Shown: positions 42,185 through 51,361, counted from the stretch's first letter. The stretch is DNA of 64,000 nt from Halobacillus litoralis (GCF_020524025.1 NZ_JAIVKN010000002.1:124001-188000), one strand, 5' to 3'. Translations and numbers: made by a program. Notes: generated from the sequence alone by a model not told the origin.

Positions 42185-45100
42185 ATGCAGAGCTACTTAT
42201 TACAACCTAAAGATATTAAGAAAATCACCGGAGAAGCCTTTTATACACGTGGAAAACAATACTATGAAGCGGGTAAAGTCTATGGTCTTTCCCATAATAG
42301 TGCCATCCGTTCCTGGCGTGCAGTGGTAGCGGGTACCCACGATTATGAAGTAAGGGTCTTCTTTTTTGAAGATGAAGATGTTGAAGCTACATGCGAATGT
42401 GCTGCTTACGCCACTTATTACACATGTAAGCATATTGCAGCTGTCCTAATTGCAATTCGTGAAAAATCGTTGGAAGAACTTGCCCCTAAACTCGCAGAAA
42501 AGGGGCGACGTAATCAGACGAGCACTTCCAATCAGGACCGAATGTTTGCGGTGAGCTTATTCGAAGCGTTCAGACAGCGCCAGGAAAACCGTGCAGGCCT
42601 TGATCTAAAGAAACCGCTCCAAGTCCAGTACATCCTACATATCCAATCCATTCTTGGTTCGAAAAGTCTTGGAGTTGAACTCAAACTTGGTGAAGGATAT
42701 CCCTATGTGATTAAAAATATTCGTGACTTACTTGACCATATGCGGAAACAACAATCTTACCGTATTACAAAAAAGTTTACCTACGACCCTTCTGAACATT
42801 CCTTGAGTGAGGATGATCAGAAGATTTTCTCTCTTTTACAGCAGTCGTATGAACAGGAACAATTTTATGAACAGCAATGGAATGCAGCCGAACAGAAAAT
42901 CTTGAAAGTCTCACCAGCGCTTATCCATACATTACTTCCCCTGTTAGAAGAACAGCAGGGGGAAGTTGTCGAACGCGGTGAAACAATCGGACCGGTAAAG
43001 TTTAAGGACGAATTTCCTGACCTATCCTTTTATGTATCTGAAGAGCGCGGACATTTCCATATGCATATGAGTCATTTAAAAGACTATGATTACTTTTCTG
43101 ATTACCACCTTTTATATAAAAAAGGAACCTTCTATCCCATTGAGCAGGAAAAAGAAGAGGTCATCCGTACGTTATATTCCATCCTTCCATATAACTCAAA
43201 TGGCAACCATACCGTCAGCCATCATGATATGGAAGGAATTGTTTCCTATGTGCTCCCTGAATTGGAGAGCATTGCTGATGTCAACTTGGATCAATCTGCT
43301 CAGGAAAAAATCGTGCAGGAACCGTTGAAGGCTGAAACGTATCTGGATTTTAATCATTGGACGCTTACCGTAGATGTCAAATTCCATTACGGACCGCTTT
43401 CCATTGATCCGTTTAATGAGCAGCCCATGAATAATCAAACGATTGTAAGAAGGGACAGGGAAACCGAGCAGAACATTATGGAGGTCATTGAGTCTGCCGA
43501 ATTCAGGTTTGACGGTGAAATGGTTTACATTGAAGAGGAGGACCAAATTGAAAGCTTCCTTTATCAATACCTGCCGAAATTAAAAGAATTCAGCACGGTT
43601 TATTTATCTTCTGCTGTTCGGTCTCTGTTAGATCAACAGCAATATGAACTGCAGACTTCTGTAGAACTGGAGAGCGACGGGAACTGGCTGGATATCAACT
43701 TTACGATTGACGGAATCAGTACAGATGATGTAACGGAAGCATTGAAAGCCGTAATTGAAAAGAAAAAGTACTACCGCCTCTCTGATGGAGCCCTTCTTTC
43801 TTTAACATCTGATTCATTTGAACGGTTCCAAAAATTAGTGGATGAACTTAACCTTAGTACAAAGGATCTTGAGGACAATCAATTCCAAGTTTCCACCGCG
43901 AGAAGCTTACAAGTCGAAGATGTTCTGCAGCCCAATGAAGCGGAGCGAAACCAGTTATTCACTGAACTTGTGAATCGGTTGAAGTCCCCGCAATCCTTTG
44001 AGCTGGATCCGCCCGACTCGCTCCAGGCAGATTTGAGATCCTATCAGCTGACAGGTTTCCGTTGGATGAAAATGCTCAGCCACTATGGACTTGGCGGGGT
44101 ACTGGCAGATGACATGGGACTCGGAAAGACGATACAGACCATTGCTTACCTACTCGATGAGAAAGAAAAAGGATTCTTGAAAGAACCAGCGATCATTGTT
44201 ACACCAGCATCTCTTGTATACAACTGGAAAAAAGAAATCGAGAAGTTCGCGCCCGATCTATCTGTCCAAATCCTTACCGGCGACCCATTATGGAGACAGG
44301 AAGCTCTCTTAAAAGCTCATGAGAAGGATGTGTGGATTACTTCCTATCCCCTCCTTCGCCAGGATATTCAATCATACAAGGATCAAAAATTCCATGCGAT
44401 GGTGCTCGATGAATCCCAGGCCATTAAAAATGAAACAACGAAAACAGCCGTGGCTGTAAGATCGCTCAAAGCGAAACACCGCTTCGCTTTAAGTGGAACG
44501 CCAATTGAGAATTCTCTCCAGGAACTGTGGTCACTTTTCCGTACGATTATGCCGGGATTCTTCACAAATAAAAAAGAATTCACTCAAATGAAGCCGGAGA
44601 AGATCTCCCTGATGACACGTCCGTTCATCCTCCGCCGTATGAAAACAGAGGTCCTTGACGAGCTTCCAGATAAAATTGATACCGTCCAATATTCTGAATT
44701 GACAAGAGAACAAAAAGAAGTCTATCTCGCATACCTCGAACGCATACAGGATGATATTCAGGAAACCATCGCCACGAAAGGGGTCCAGCGTGGGAAATTG
44801 GAAATTCTGGCAGGCCTGACACGGTTACGCCAAATTTGCTGCCACCCCTCCTTGTTCCTTGAAAACTATGAAGGACAATCCGGTAAGCTTGAGCAGCTGA
44901 AAGAGCTCACAAAGGAATTGAAAGAAAGCGGACACCGACTTCTTATTTTCTCTCAATTTTCAAGCATGCTCTCTCTGATGCACGATGAACTCGCCAAAAC
45001 CGGTCTGGATGCCTTTTATTTAGATGGAAGTACCAAGTCCGAGAAACGGATGGAAATGGTGGAGGCCTTCAACAAAGGCGAGAAAGATGCCTTCTTTATT

Positions 45101-45388
45101 TCTTTAAAAGCAGGAGGAACCGGCTTAAATTTAACGGGAGCAGACACGGTCATTCTTTATGATTTATGGTGGAACCCGGCGATTGAAGAGCAGGCAGCAG
45201 GCCGCGCTCACCGTATCGGACAGGAAAAAGTGGTTCAGGTTATACGGATGATTTCAGAAGGAACTATTGAAGAGCGGATTTATCAGCTTCAGCAAAAGAA
45301 ACGTGACCTTGTGGATCAAATCATTCAACCCGGTGAATCTATGCTCACCTCTCTGACTGAAGAAGAAATCAAACAATTGTTCAATTAG
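42185..45388 (+). CDS. SNF2-family helicase with N-terminal SWIM zinc finger
   Basis: A 1067-aa Swi2/Snf2 ATPase. A SWIM finger near residues 70-82 (C-x-C then C-x-H in 'CECAAY' and 'TCKHIA') opens the protein, a long unassigned middle follows, and the helicase core is C-terminal: motif I 'LADDMGLGKT' near 640, motif II DESQ near 741 (in place of DEAH), motif III 'ALSGTPIEN', motif VI 'QAAGRAHRIGQ' near 1003. Bacterial members are thought to remodel protein-DNA or polymerase complexes. I use the ATG at 42185, 8 nt after AAGGA, not the one at 42176. Confidence 0.92.
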   Translation: MQSYLLQPKDIKKITGEAFYTRGKQYYEAGKVYGLSHNSAIRSWRAVVAGTHDYEVRVFFFEDEDVEATCECAAYATYYTCKHIAAVLIAIREKSLEELAPKLAEKGRRNQTSTSNQDRMFAVSLFEAFRQRQENRAGLDLKKPLQVQYILHIQSILGSKSLGVELKLGEGYPYVIKNIRDLLDHMRKQQSYRITKKFTYDPSEHSLSEDDQKIFSLLQQSYEQEQFYEQQWNAAEQKILKVSPALIHTLLPLLEEQQGEVVERGETIGPVKFKDEFPDLSFYVSEERGHFHMHMSHLKDYDYFSDYHLLYKKGTFYPIEQEKEEVIRTLYSILPYNSNGNHTVSHHDMEGIVSYVLPELESIADVNLDQSAQEKIVQEPLKAETYLDFNHWTLTVDVKFHYGPLSIDPFNEQPMNNQTIVRRDRETEQNIMEVIESAEFRFDGEMVYIEEEDQIESFLYQYLPKLKEFSTVYLSSAVRSLLDQQQYELQTSVELESDGNWLDINFTIDGISTDDVTEALKAVIEKKKYYRLSDGALLSLTSDSFERFQKLVDELNLSTKDLEDNQFQVSTARSLQVEDVLQPNEAERNQLFTELVNRLKSPQSFELDPPDSLQADLRSYQLTGFRWMKMLSHYGLGGVLADDMGLGKTIQTIAYLLDEKEKGFLKEPAIIVTPASLVYNWKKEIEKFAPDLSVQILTGDPLWRQEALLKAHEKDVWITSYPLLRQDIQSYKDQKFHAMVLDESQAIKNETTKTAVAVRSLKAKHRFALSGTPIENSLQELWSLFRTIMPGFFTNKKEFTQMKPEKISLMTRPFILRRMKTEVLDELPDKIDTVQYSELTREQKEVYLAYLERIQDDIQETIATKGVQRGKLEILAGLTRLRQICCHPSLFLENYEGQSGKLEQLKELTKELKESGHRLLIFSQFSSMLSLMHDELAKTGLDAFYLDGSTKSEKRMEMVEAFNKGEKDAFFISLKAGGTGLNLTGADTVILYDLWWNPAIEEQAAGRAHRIGQEKVVQVIRMISEGTIEERIYQLQQKKRDLVDQIIQPGESMLTSLTEEEIKQLFN

Positions 45389-45410
45389 AATTCTACAATA
45401 AAATAATGTA

Positions 45411-45449
45411 ACAAAAAGGCTGCCGGGAAATCCCGACAGCCTTTCTTTA
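45411..45449. terminator. Bidirectional terminator between helicase gene and ctaA
   Basis: AAAGGCTG (45415-45422) pairs with CAGCCTTT (45437-45444) around an inner CGGG/CCCG; T-runs occur in both directions. It ends the two convergent genes. Confidence 0.9.
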
Positions 45450-46331
45450 TGAGATGGTTTTCTTCTGCAATTTAAACCAATATCCGCCTAAGATACTTGC
45501 TCCAATCGTCATGGTTACTGTGGAAATAATCATATGAATCGAAGAAGCGAGTACAATATTTCCAGTGACGACAATAACAAATCCAACAACAGCATTCATC
45601 AAAATTGAGATGAGGTAAAGCCAGGAAAGTGTGATGTGATACTTAAACCTGGAAGCATAGATCACAAACCAAATCGCTGCTACAATAATGACCACTGTAG
45701 CCACCCAGTGCAGGGAATAAACCATATTAGCGATCGATTCGCTTGTGATTAAATATTCGACAGCAGGGATATCCATCATCACATTGCTTGCCCGGCTGTG
45801 CTTAAAGAAAGCCCCTAAAATTACTTGAAGTACATAAAGGCTGTACCCAAGCAGAAACGTACGGTAGCTCATGGAAACGGAAGACCAGCTGGTCCGGTTC
45901 AATTCGATTTTTTTCTCATGCAGACTGTAACTCAATAGTACAAGCACAACTAAAAGCAACTGACTGAAGGTTACATCGAACGTCGTAAAGCCAGGCGGTG
46001 TTCCAAGCAGTACATTCAATCCTCCAATGATGGATTGAAGAACGAGCAGCACCAAACTTAAAACGGCCAGAATAAGCACAGGCTTATGCTTACGGTATTT
46101 ATAAATGGCTCCCAAAGCATTGATCGCTGTTAAAAAGATTAATAAAGGCACCATTAAGCGGTGGGAATATTCAATAATGACATGATAATCCGTGAAATCA
46201 GGGATTATGCGATCGTTACAAAACGGCCATGACGTTCCGCACGCATCACCGGAATCTGTCGCAACAACAAGGTTTCCGAGAATAAGAGCGAGGAACGTGA
46301 CGAACGTTGTAAGAATAGAAAATTTCTTCAT
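45447..46331 (-). CDS. ctaA: Heme A synthase
   Basis: CtaA (294 aa) converts heme O to heme A for cytochrome aa3 oxidase. It is an eight-span membrane protein; conserved histidines occur in 'IIEYSHRLMVPLL' near residue 60 and in the second half 'VYSLHWVATVV' and 'IHMIISTVTM'. A Cys pair in the first outer loop ('DACGTSWPFC') is typical of the Bacillus type. The usual neighbour ctaB (heme O synthase) is not in this window. Start has AAAGGG upstream. Confidence 0.93.
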   Translation of the reverse strand: MKKFSILTTFVTFLALILGNLVVATDSGDACGTSWPFCNDRIIPDFTDYHVIIEYSHRLMVPLLIFLTAINALGAIYKYRKHKPVLILAVLSLVLLVLQSIIGGLNVLLGTPPGFTTFDVTFSQLLLVVLVLLSYSLHEKKIELNRTSWSSVSMSYRTFLLGYSLYVLQVILGAFFKHSRASNVMMDIPAVEYLITSESIANMVYSLHWVATVVIIVAAIWFVIYASRFKYHITLSWLYLISILMNAVVGFVIVVTGNIVLASSIHMIISTVTMTIGASILGGYWFKLQKKTIS

Positions 46332-46428
46332 CGTCCTACCCTTTCTCTATTTAGGTCATAAGTTATTACTTCTAATACATAAGTAAATCATATCATGAAT
46401 TATAAAGGATAGAGAAAGGAAAGCGCAC

Positions 46429-46986
46429 TCATCTCTCATGAACTTTTTGTGAACGGCGTTTCCTGAACTTTTGGACGATTAAGTAAATAAGCGTAAGTAG
46501 GATCAGCGTTGTGTTGACCATAGAGAAAGCTGCTGCATGATAATCGTCATCCCAGTAAGAAACGGGACCTCTGAACGTATAACTGCTGATTGGATAAAAC
46601 ATCGGAACCGCATCGTTCACGTGAGTTAACAAATCAATAACAATGTGCCCAAGCCACGCATAAGCTGCCGCCGTCCATTTCGATAACTTTCTGCCTTTCC
46701 AGACAAGGATAATTATAAAAACAATGGCCCACACAAATACAGAATGACCCGCCTGTCTTAAAACAAAGACAACTGGATGTTCAAATAAATCATGAACAAG
46801 TCCGAACAAAGAACGCATTGGATCAGGGTCGTCAATGACCTGCCAGGCTTTCCTCCTGATGATTAAATAAAGAAACATGACATAGTAAACAATGTCAGGG
46901 AGAATACTTCCGAAAATAAACCAGCCGGTGTACCCTTTTTTTCTCGTTACAAAATAAGTCCAATAACCGTGGTGAAGTGTATTCAT
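46429..46986 (-). CDS. DUF457-like membrane protein, possible metal-dependent hydrolase
   Basis: A 185-aa membrane protein with about four spans. Conserved-looking His/Asp groups near membrane ends ('LHHGYWTYF', 'GSILPDIVYYVMF', 'LGHIVIDLLTHV', 'DDDYHAAAFS') resemble the YdjM/DUF457 family of predicted membrane-bound metal-dependent hydrolases. The substrate is unknown. I use the ATG at 46986, 8 nt after GGGAGA; the frame stays open up to 47019 but has a poor start there. It is divergent from the HAD gene. Confidence 0.72.
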   Translation of the reverse strand: MNTLHHGYWTYFVTRKKGYTGWFIFGSILPDIVYYVMFLYLIIRRKAWQVIDDPDPMRSLFGLVHDLFEHPVVFVLRQAGHSVFVWAIVFIIILVWKGRKLSKWTAAAYAWLGHIVIDLLTHVNDAVPMFYPISSYTFRGPVSYWDDDYHAAAFSMVNTTLILLTLIYLIVQKFRKRRSQKVHER

Positions 46987-47077
46987 ATTCCGTCTCTCCC
47001 TTTTTCCGCTTCCATTCACCCATTGTTTATCCTTCTGTCACAGGGGGAAACATAGACCATGGAAAGGAGTCGATTTC

Positions 47078-47725
47078 ATGTATAAAGCTTACGTTTTTGA
47101 CGCTTATGGAACAGTGTTTGATGTTCATAGTGTAATGAAGAAAATACATCAATTTTTCCCTGAGCAGGGACCGACAATCAGTCAGCAGTGGAGAGACAGA
47201 CAAATCCACTACTTTTTGGTCAGGCAGGTCATGGGAGAATACCGCCCCTTTACAGACATTACCCGCTGGGCTTTATTAGATGCCCTCGCTAATAGCGATG
47301 TCTCCGTGAAACCTGATGTAGTCGAAGAGTTGATGGAGGAATACCAGCACCTCAGCCCTTATGATGAAGTATCTTCCCTTGCGGATGAACACCCTGACAA
47401 GACGTTCACCATTTTTTCAAATGGTACAAATTCCATGCTCGAACCGCTGCTTAAAAACACTAATTTGACAGAAACATTCAACCTGCTGAGTGCAGACGAT
47501 GTGAAGGTTTACAAGCCACACCCGGAAGCTTATCAGTATGCACAAGAGAAACTGGGGGTGAAAAAGGAAGAAGTTCTTTTCTTCTCAAGCAATCCATGGG
47601 ATATTGCTGGTGCAGCCTCCTACGGTTTCCACACAGCCTGGGTCAACCGCAAACAAGATAAATGGCCGGAACTCGGGATTGAACCTACCCATATCATTGA
47701 TAACCTAATGAATATACCTGAATAA
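47078..47725 (+). CDS. HAD-family haloacid dehalogenase, type II-like
   Basis: A 215-aa HAD hydrolase. Motif I 'VFDAYGTVFDVHSV' at residues 6-19 holds the nucleophile Asp8 in the FDAYGT form used by L-2-haloacid dehalogenases; motif II is 'IFSNGTNSML', motif III 'KPHPEAY', and 'FFSSNPWDIAGAASYGF' follows, another type II signature. Real substrates in Bacillaceae are not established. GGAAAGGAG is upstream of the ATG, and a strong palindromic terminator follows. Confidence 0.85.
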   Translation: MYKAYVFDAYGTVFDVHSVMKKIHQFFPEQGPTISQQWRDRQIHYFLVRQVMGEYRPFTDITRWALLDALANSDVSVKPDVVEELMEEYQHLSPYDEVSSLADEHPDKTFTIFSNGTNSMLEPLLKNTNLTETFNLLSADDVKVYKPHPEAYQYAQEKLGVKKEEVLFFSSNPWDIAGAASYGFHTAWVNRKQDKWPELGIEPTHIIDNLMNIPE

Positions 47726-47755
47726 AAAGGAGTCCATGCATGGACTCCTTTTTTC
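47724..47755. terminator. Bidirectional terminator after HAD gene
   Basis: A perfect 30-bp palindrome (47724-47753: AAAAAGGAGTCCATG and its complement) overlaps the HAD stop codon and is followed by T on both strands. It can also end the convergent DJ-1-like gene. Confidence 0.9.
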
Positions 47756-47884
47756 TTATGTTAATTGCCCATGTAAAGGAACATGGGGTTCTACTTCTTT
47801 ATCTTACTCTATCATAATATTAATCTGCTGAACGATTATCTTATCCAGCGAATGGTGGCAGCCTCAAGCCTATGTAAGGATTTT

Positions 47885-48442
47885 TTATCCTCTTAATTGG
47901 TTTTTAAAAAACAAGACCGTTTCAAGCTCGTCTTCCCGGTCTTTAAATAAGCTCAACTGTTTTCCAACAGCCACAGCAAATTCAATGTAGGCATTCCCTT
48001 CAGCTGTTATTAAATTTTCAGAGATTGTGACATCTGCTTCACTTTTATAGGAAGGGTTAAAGCAGGAAGGGAATTCAGCTGGTTCAATCGAAGATGAGTA
48101 CTTTCTATTCCTTAAGACCGAGCTGCTGCCTAATAAAGTAGAGGCCCCACATATAGCCGCAATCCATTTATTGCCTTGATCAAAAGCTTGAATCAGGTTT
48201 TTCAGTGAATCTTCTTTAAACAGTGGTTCAGGGTCTCCACCTGGAATGATTAAAATATCATAATCATCAGCTAAACTTTCATTTGTGATATGGTCAACAT
48301 GAACCTTGAACTTTCCACTGTGCGTTACTTCTTTAGTTAAGGCGGTTGTTGCAATTTCAACGTTTGTTTCACTTAAAATATAAGACAGCGGACTGATCTC
48401 CCAATCCACGTACCCATCATACAAAAAGAATAAAGCTTTCAT
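47885..48442 (-). CDS. DJ-1/PfpI-family protein
   Basis: A 185-aa protein of the class I glutamine-amidotransferase-like fold. It opens 'MKALFFLYDGYVDWEISPL', has 'YDILIIPGGDPEPLF' and the nucleophile elbow 'WIAAICGASTLLGSSSVL' with Cys near residue 99. The family includes proteases, chaperones and deglycases; no specific role can be read. I use the ATG at 48442, 9 nt after AAAGG; the frame is open back to 48571, but those residues look non-coding. Its neighbours give no clue. Confidence 0.8.
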   Translation of the reverse strand: MKALFFLYDGYVDWEISPLSYILSETNVEIATTALTKEVTHSGKFKVHVDHITNESLADDYDILIIPGGDPEPLFKEDSLKNLIQAFDQGNKWIAAICGASTLLGSSSVLRNRKYSSSIEPAEFPSCFNPSYKSEADVTISENLITAEGNAYIEFAVAVGKQLSLFKDREDELETVLFFKNQLRG

Positions 48443-48752
48443 ATCCTTCATCCTTTCATCCGTAAATAGCAAGTAGAATTTTTTAAAAAATCTATGGAAC
48501 CGGCAGATATAAGGGGGGATGTACTTTAGGGTGCTGCTTGTAATGGTCTGAAAAAGAAATGGAACCACCACTATTTAAGAATGCACAGAAAAACTCTAAA
48601 ACTTTCTGTTCGCTGCGCTTTTCTACTGGTGCATCCTCTTAATTAAATAACACGTCTACATTTTACCATAATATTCCGATTATTCATTATTAAAGCAGCC
48701 TGCATATTCGTTCTTAATTTGATTCATCCTGAGGAAGAATCCTGGACATTAA
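48443..48752. other. Gap between DJ-1-like and siderophore ATPase genes
   Basis: The stretch contains no gene with a ribosome site. On the minus strand a 45-codon frame (about 48486-48626) without any ATG/GTG/TTG start could be the trace of a lost gene. Otherwise I see nothing. Confidence 0.4.
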
Positions 48753-48783
48753 AAAAGCAATGCAGTTCGTCTGCATTGCTTTT
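48749..48783 (-). terminator. Terminator of siderophore ATPase gene
   Basis: A 13-bp perfect stem AAAAGCAATGCAG/CTGCATTGCTTTT (48753-48765 with 48771-48783) ends in a T-run on the minus strand, four bases after the stop codon. Confidence 0.92.
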
Positions 48784-48786
48784 CAT

Positions 48787-49626
48787 CTATACCGTCTGCT
48801 TTTGTTCTGCCCGGGCCTCCGCCTGAGCCTGCTTAATTAAGCAGCGTCCCTTCCCATGAGGTATACACATGGGTGTGCCGAACAACGGGTCTTCTCTTAC
48901 ATCACAGACCATTTCAAAGACATGCTGCATCATATCACATGTCACTACGTCTTCCGGCTGTCCCTGCGCATAGACTGTTTTATCTTTTACAGCAATAATA
49001 TGGTCGGCATACCGACAGGCAAGGTTTATATCGTGCAGAACCATGACAATCGTCCGGCCATTATCCTGATTTAGATCAAATAGCAGATCAAGGATTTCAA
49101 TCTGGTGGGTCATATCTAAGTACGTTGTCGGCTCATCTAAGAGAAGAGTGTCTGTGTCCTGCGCAAGCGTCATTGCAATCCAGGCACGCTGACGTTGTCC
49201 ACCGGATAAGGAATCAACAGACCTGTCTTTCAAATCCATTAAATTCGTATCTTCTATTGCTTTTGTGACAGCCGCTTCATCTTCATCCGACCATCTCTTT
49301 GCAAAGCCCTGATATGGATAACGTCCTTGTTTAACCAACTGATAGACGCTTAGACCTTCTGGTGTCGTAGGACTTTGAGGAAGAACAGCCATCTTCTTGG
49401 CCACTTCTTTTGTACGCATTTTTGATATATCTTTACTATCCAGAACGACTTCGCCAGATTTAGGCTTCAACAGACGTGCCATAGAACGAAGCAGGGTGGA
49501 CTTCCCACAGCCGTTACCCCCGATTAAAACAGTCACTTTTCCTTTTGGAATTGCAATATCGAGTGAATCTATAATAACGGAATCTCCATAGCCTAAGGTT
49601 AAATCATTTGTCAGCAAGGTATCCAT
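48787..49626 (-). CDS. Iron-siderophore ABC transporter ATP-binding protein (FecE/FhuC type)
   Basis: A 279-aa ABC ATPase: Walker A 'LIGGNGCGKSTLLRSMARL' near residues 32-50, signature 'LSGGQRQRAWIAMTLAQ' near 138, Walker B 'TLLLDEPTTYLDM'. 'GQRQRAWIAMTLAQ' and 'PTTYLDMTHQIEILDLL' are characteristic of iron-siderophore importers such as YusV. A Fur box and sigma-A promoter lie upstream. No permease or binding-protein gene is adjacent, so it probably serves permeases encoded elsewhere, as YusV does in B. subtilis. The C-terminal tail is rich in Ala, Glu and Gln. Confidence 0.93.
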   Translation of the reverse strand: MDTLLTNDLTLGYGDSVIIDSLDIAIPKGKVTVLIGGNGCGKSTLLRSMARLLKPKSGEVVLDSKDISKMRTKEVAKKMAVLPQSPTTPEGLSVYQLVKQGRYPYQGFAKRWSDEDEAAVTKAIEDTNLMDLKDRSVDSLSGGQRQRAWIAMTLAQDTDTLLLDEPTTYLDMTHQIEILDLLFDLNQDNGRTIVMVLHDINLACRYADHIIAVKDKTVYAQGQPEDVVTCDMMQHVFEMVCDVREDPLFGTPMCIPHGKGRCLIKQAQAEARAEQKQTV

Positions 49627-49713
49627 AATCTGACCTCTCCTTTATGTCCTCACGAAATCTATCGCTTATGAACAACTCTTATCGTCTCGAATTCTATATT
49701 TTCTCTACTTACT

Positions 49714-49742
49714 AGTTTATGGGCTTAAAAGAATTGTGTCAA
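49714..49742 (-). promoter_or_regulatory. Sigma-A promoter of the siderophore ATPase gene
   Basis: Perfect TTGACA (plus 49737-49742) and TAAACT (plus 49714-49719) are separated by 17 bp on the minus strand. Confidence 0.8.
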
Positions 49743-49748
49743 TGAACT

Positions 49749-49763
49749 TGAGAATCATTTTCA
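49749..49763 (-). promoter_or_regulatory. Fur box
   Basis: The 15-bp sequence TGAGAATCATTTTCA matches the Bacillus 7-1-7 Fur motif TGATAATNATTATCA at 12 of its 14 defined positions. It lies 6 bp upstream of the -35 box of the siderophore ATPase promoter. Confidence 0.82.
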
Positions 49764-49934
49764 CTAAGGAATTGTGAACATTGTATGCACACCGGGTGGA
49801 ATAAAGAACAAAGGGTCTGAGAGTAGAGCTGGCTGTATAAAGACTTGGGTTCAAGATGTTAGAGAATTTCTGATACGTTTAACAGCAATTTGAAGTACCG
49901 TAGATTACTCCAAGGCCTTTAACGGAGCTGCTCA
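49764..49934. other. Short gap upstream of Fur box
   Basis: I see no gene, hairpin or repeat in this stretch between the Fur-regulated promoter and the 3' end of the GNAT gene. Confidence 0.5.
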
Positions 49935-50483
49935 TTAAACAAATAAAGCCATCAGAATTAAGTCTTGATACTTATCTTCCATTTTTACTCCTTTTACTTT
50001 CCTTCCCTCTTCAAAAAAATTCATGCTTCTATACAATTGAACGGCCCCTATATTATCTTCCATTACTTCAAGACAGATCTTTTCTACTTGCTGATTCTTT
50101 CTCCCCCAGTCGACTAACGATTCTAGTAATGCTCTTCCAATGCCACAGTTGCGATACTCCGGCAATACGGTCATGCCGAATGACCCCTGGTGTTTAATTT
50201 TTTCATTGTCGCCATTTTTAAAATCTATAGCACCAACCAACTGATCATCAACTTCAGCAATAAACTGAACATAGTTTGGATTGTGATCGTACATTTCCAG
50301 CATATATTCAATGTCCAATACATCTAGATTTTCTACATCTTTTTCAGTACTTAACATGTAGGGAGCCTCCATCAAAATTTTAGAAGCATTGATCAACATC
50401 TGTTCTGCGTCTTGTTTAGCAGCCTCACGAACCTTTACCGTTTTATTATCTTTTGACTCGTAAGTATATACGGCACTTGTCAT
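49935..50483 (-). CDS. GNAT-family N-acetyltransferase
   Basis: A 182-aa GNAT protein. Motif A, the acetyl-CoA pyrophosphate loop, is 'MTVLPEYRNCGIGRALLESLVDWG' near residues 124-147, followed by motif B 'VEKICLEVMEDNIGAVQLYRSMNFFEEGR'. The acceptor is unknown. AGGAGTGA is 8 nt before the ATG. It is 53 bp downstream of the HExxH gene on the same strand and may be co-transcribed. Confidence 0.88.
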   Translation of the reverse strand: MTSAVYTYESKDNKTVKVREAAKQDAEQMLINASKILMEAPYMLSTEKDVENLDVLDIEYMLEMYDHNPNYVQFIAEVDDQLVGAIDFKNGDNEKIKHQGSFGMTVLPEYRNCGIGRALLESLVDWGRKNQQVEKICLEVMEDNIGAVQLYRSMNFFEEGRKVKGVKMEDKYQDLILMALFV

Positions 50484-50536
50484 TTAACGTTCACTCCTCT
50501 TTATCAGCTTCAATTTAATATAAGACCAGCATTCGT

Positions 50537-51361
50537 TTATGGAGATTTCTTCGGGCGACTATCCGGCAGGGGGAGCATCCATAATTCTTCTGCCTCGTCC
50601 CTGGATATTTGAAAGTGATTGATAAAAAAGGTCTGGAGATTGGTTTCTACATGTTCATCCACCCATTTCCGGTAAGCAGCTATTAATTTTTTCACTTCCC
50701 CGTTACAATATTTCTCTATTAGGAAATGAACGATAAGAGTACTTCTCCAATAATCATAAAAAGCAGCTGAATAACTGAAATCATCCCCTCCGCGATATCC
50801 AGATTCACCAAAAAGATCGATCGTATACTCTCCGAAATCTTCTATATATATTTCTATTAACCGACGCTCCACTTCCATAATTTCATCGAATTTTTCTGAC
50901 GATAAGATCAGCTTACGTGGAATGTAAAAGCACATCCCCTCTTCGAACCACATGTTTTCAACTCCTGCTTCATCCCAATCTTCAAATTCGGAATGAAAAA
51001 AATCAGCATGATGAGTTAACTCATGGGCGGCAATAACGGCAATATCATCTATTGAAAGGTTCCTATAATATTGATCAGCAATCGAAAGGTTTCTGGTAGT
51101 TGATAAAAAAATTCCCTTCCATGTATCTGGAAGCGGGTTTATATGGATTAAATCCCTTGATGTATAGGCTGGAAGGGGAATCGTTGAATAAAGCTTTGTC
51201 GCTGATTTGAGATCATGAAAAATGATTCCTCTCGGACATTTAAAAGTGGTCAAGTTCTCTAACGAATATGAGAATTGCTGGAGTTTATCTAAGACAAGTC
51301 TTCCACTCTGCTCTATTTCTGTAGTATAAGACGTATCTGTTACTGATACTGCATATTCCAT
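50537..51361 (-). CDS. Uncharacterised HExxH (gluzincin-like) protein
   Basis: A 274-aa cytosolic protein without signal peptide. The zinc-protease motif HELTHH is at residues 113-118, within 'DIAVIAAHELTHHADFFHSE', and about 23 residues later 'MWFEEGMCFYIPRK' supplies Glu140/141 as the expected third ligand. This is the HExxH...E layout of the peptidase MA clan. I do not recognise a named family. The protein is strongly acidic outside the motif. AGGTGG lies 4 nt before the ATG. Whether it cleaves peptides is not shown. Confidence 0.75.
   Translation of the reverse strand: MEYAVSVTDTSYTTEIEQSGRLVLDKLQQFSYSLENLTTFKCPRGIIFHDLKSATKLYSTIPLPAYTSRDLIHINPLPDTWKGIFLSTTRNLSIADQYYRNLSIDDIAVIAAHELTHHADFFHSEFEDWDEAGVENMWFEEGMCFYIPRKLILSSEKFDEIMEVERRLIEIYIEDFGEYTIDLFGESGYRGGDDFSYSAAFYDYWRSTLIVHFLIEKYCNGEVKKLIAAYRKWVDEHVETNLQTFFINHFQISRDEAEELWMLPLPDSRPKKSP

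Noticed and set aside
48486-48626. About 45 codons open on the minus strand with a protein-like composition
   Set aside because: No ATG, GTG or TTG in frame and no ribosome site; at most a remnant, and a run of this length can occur by chance.
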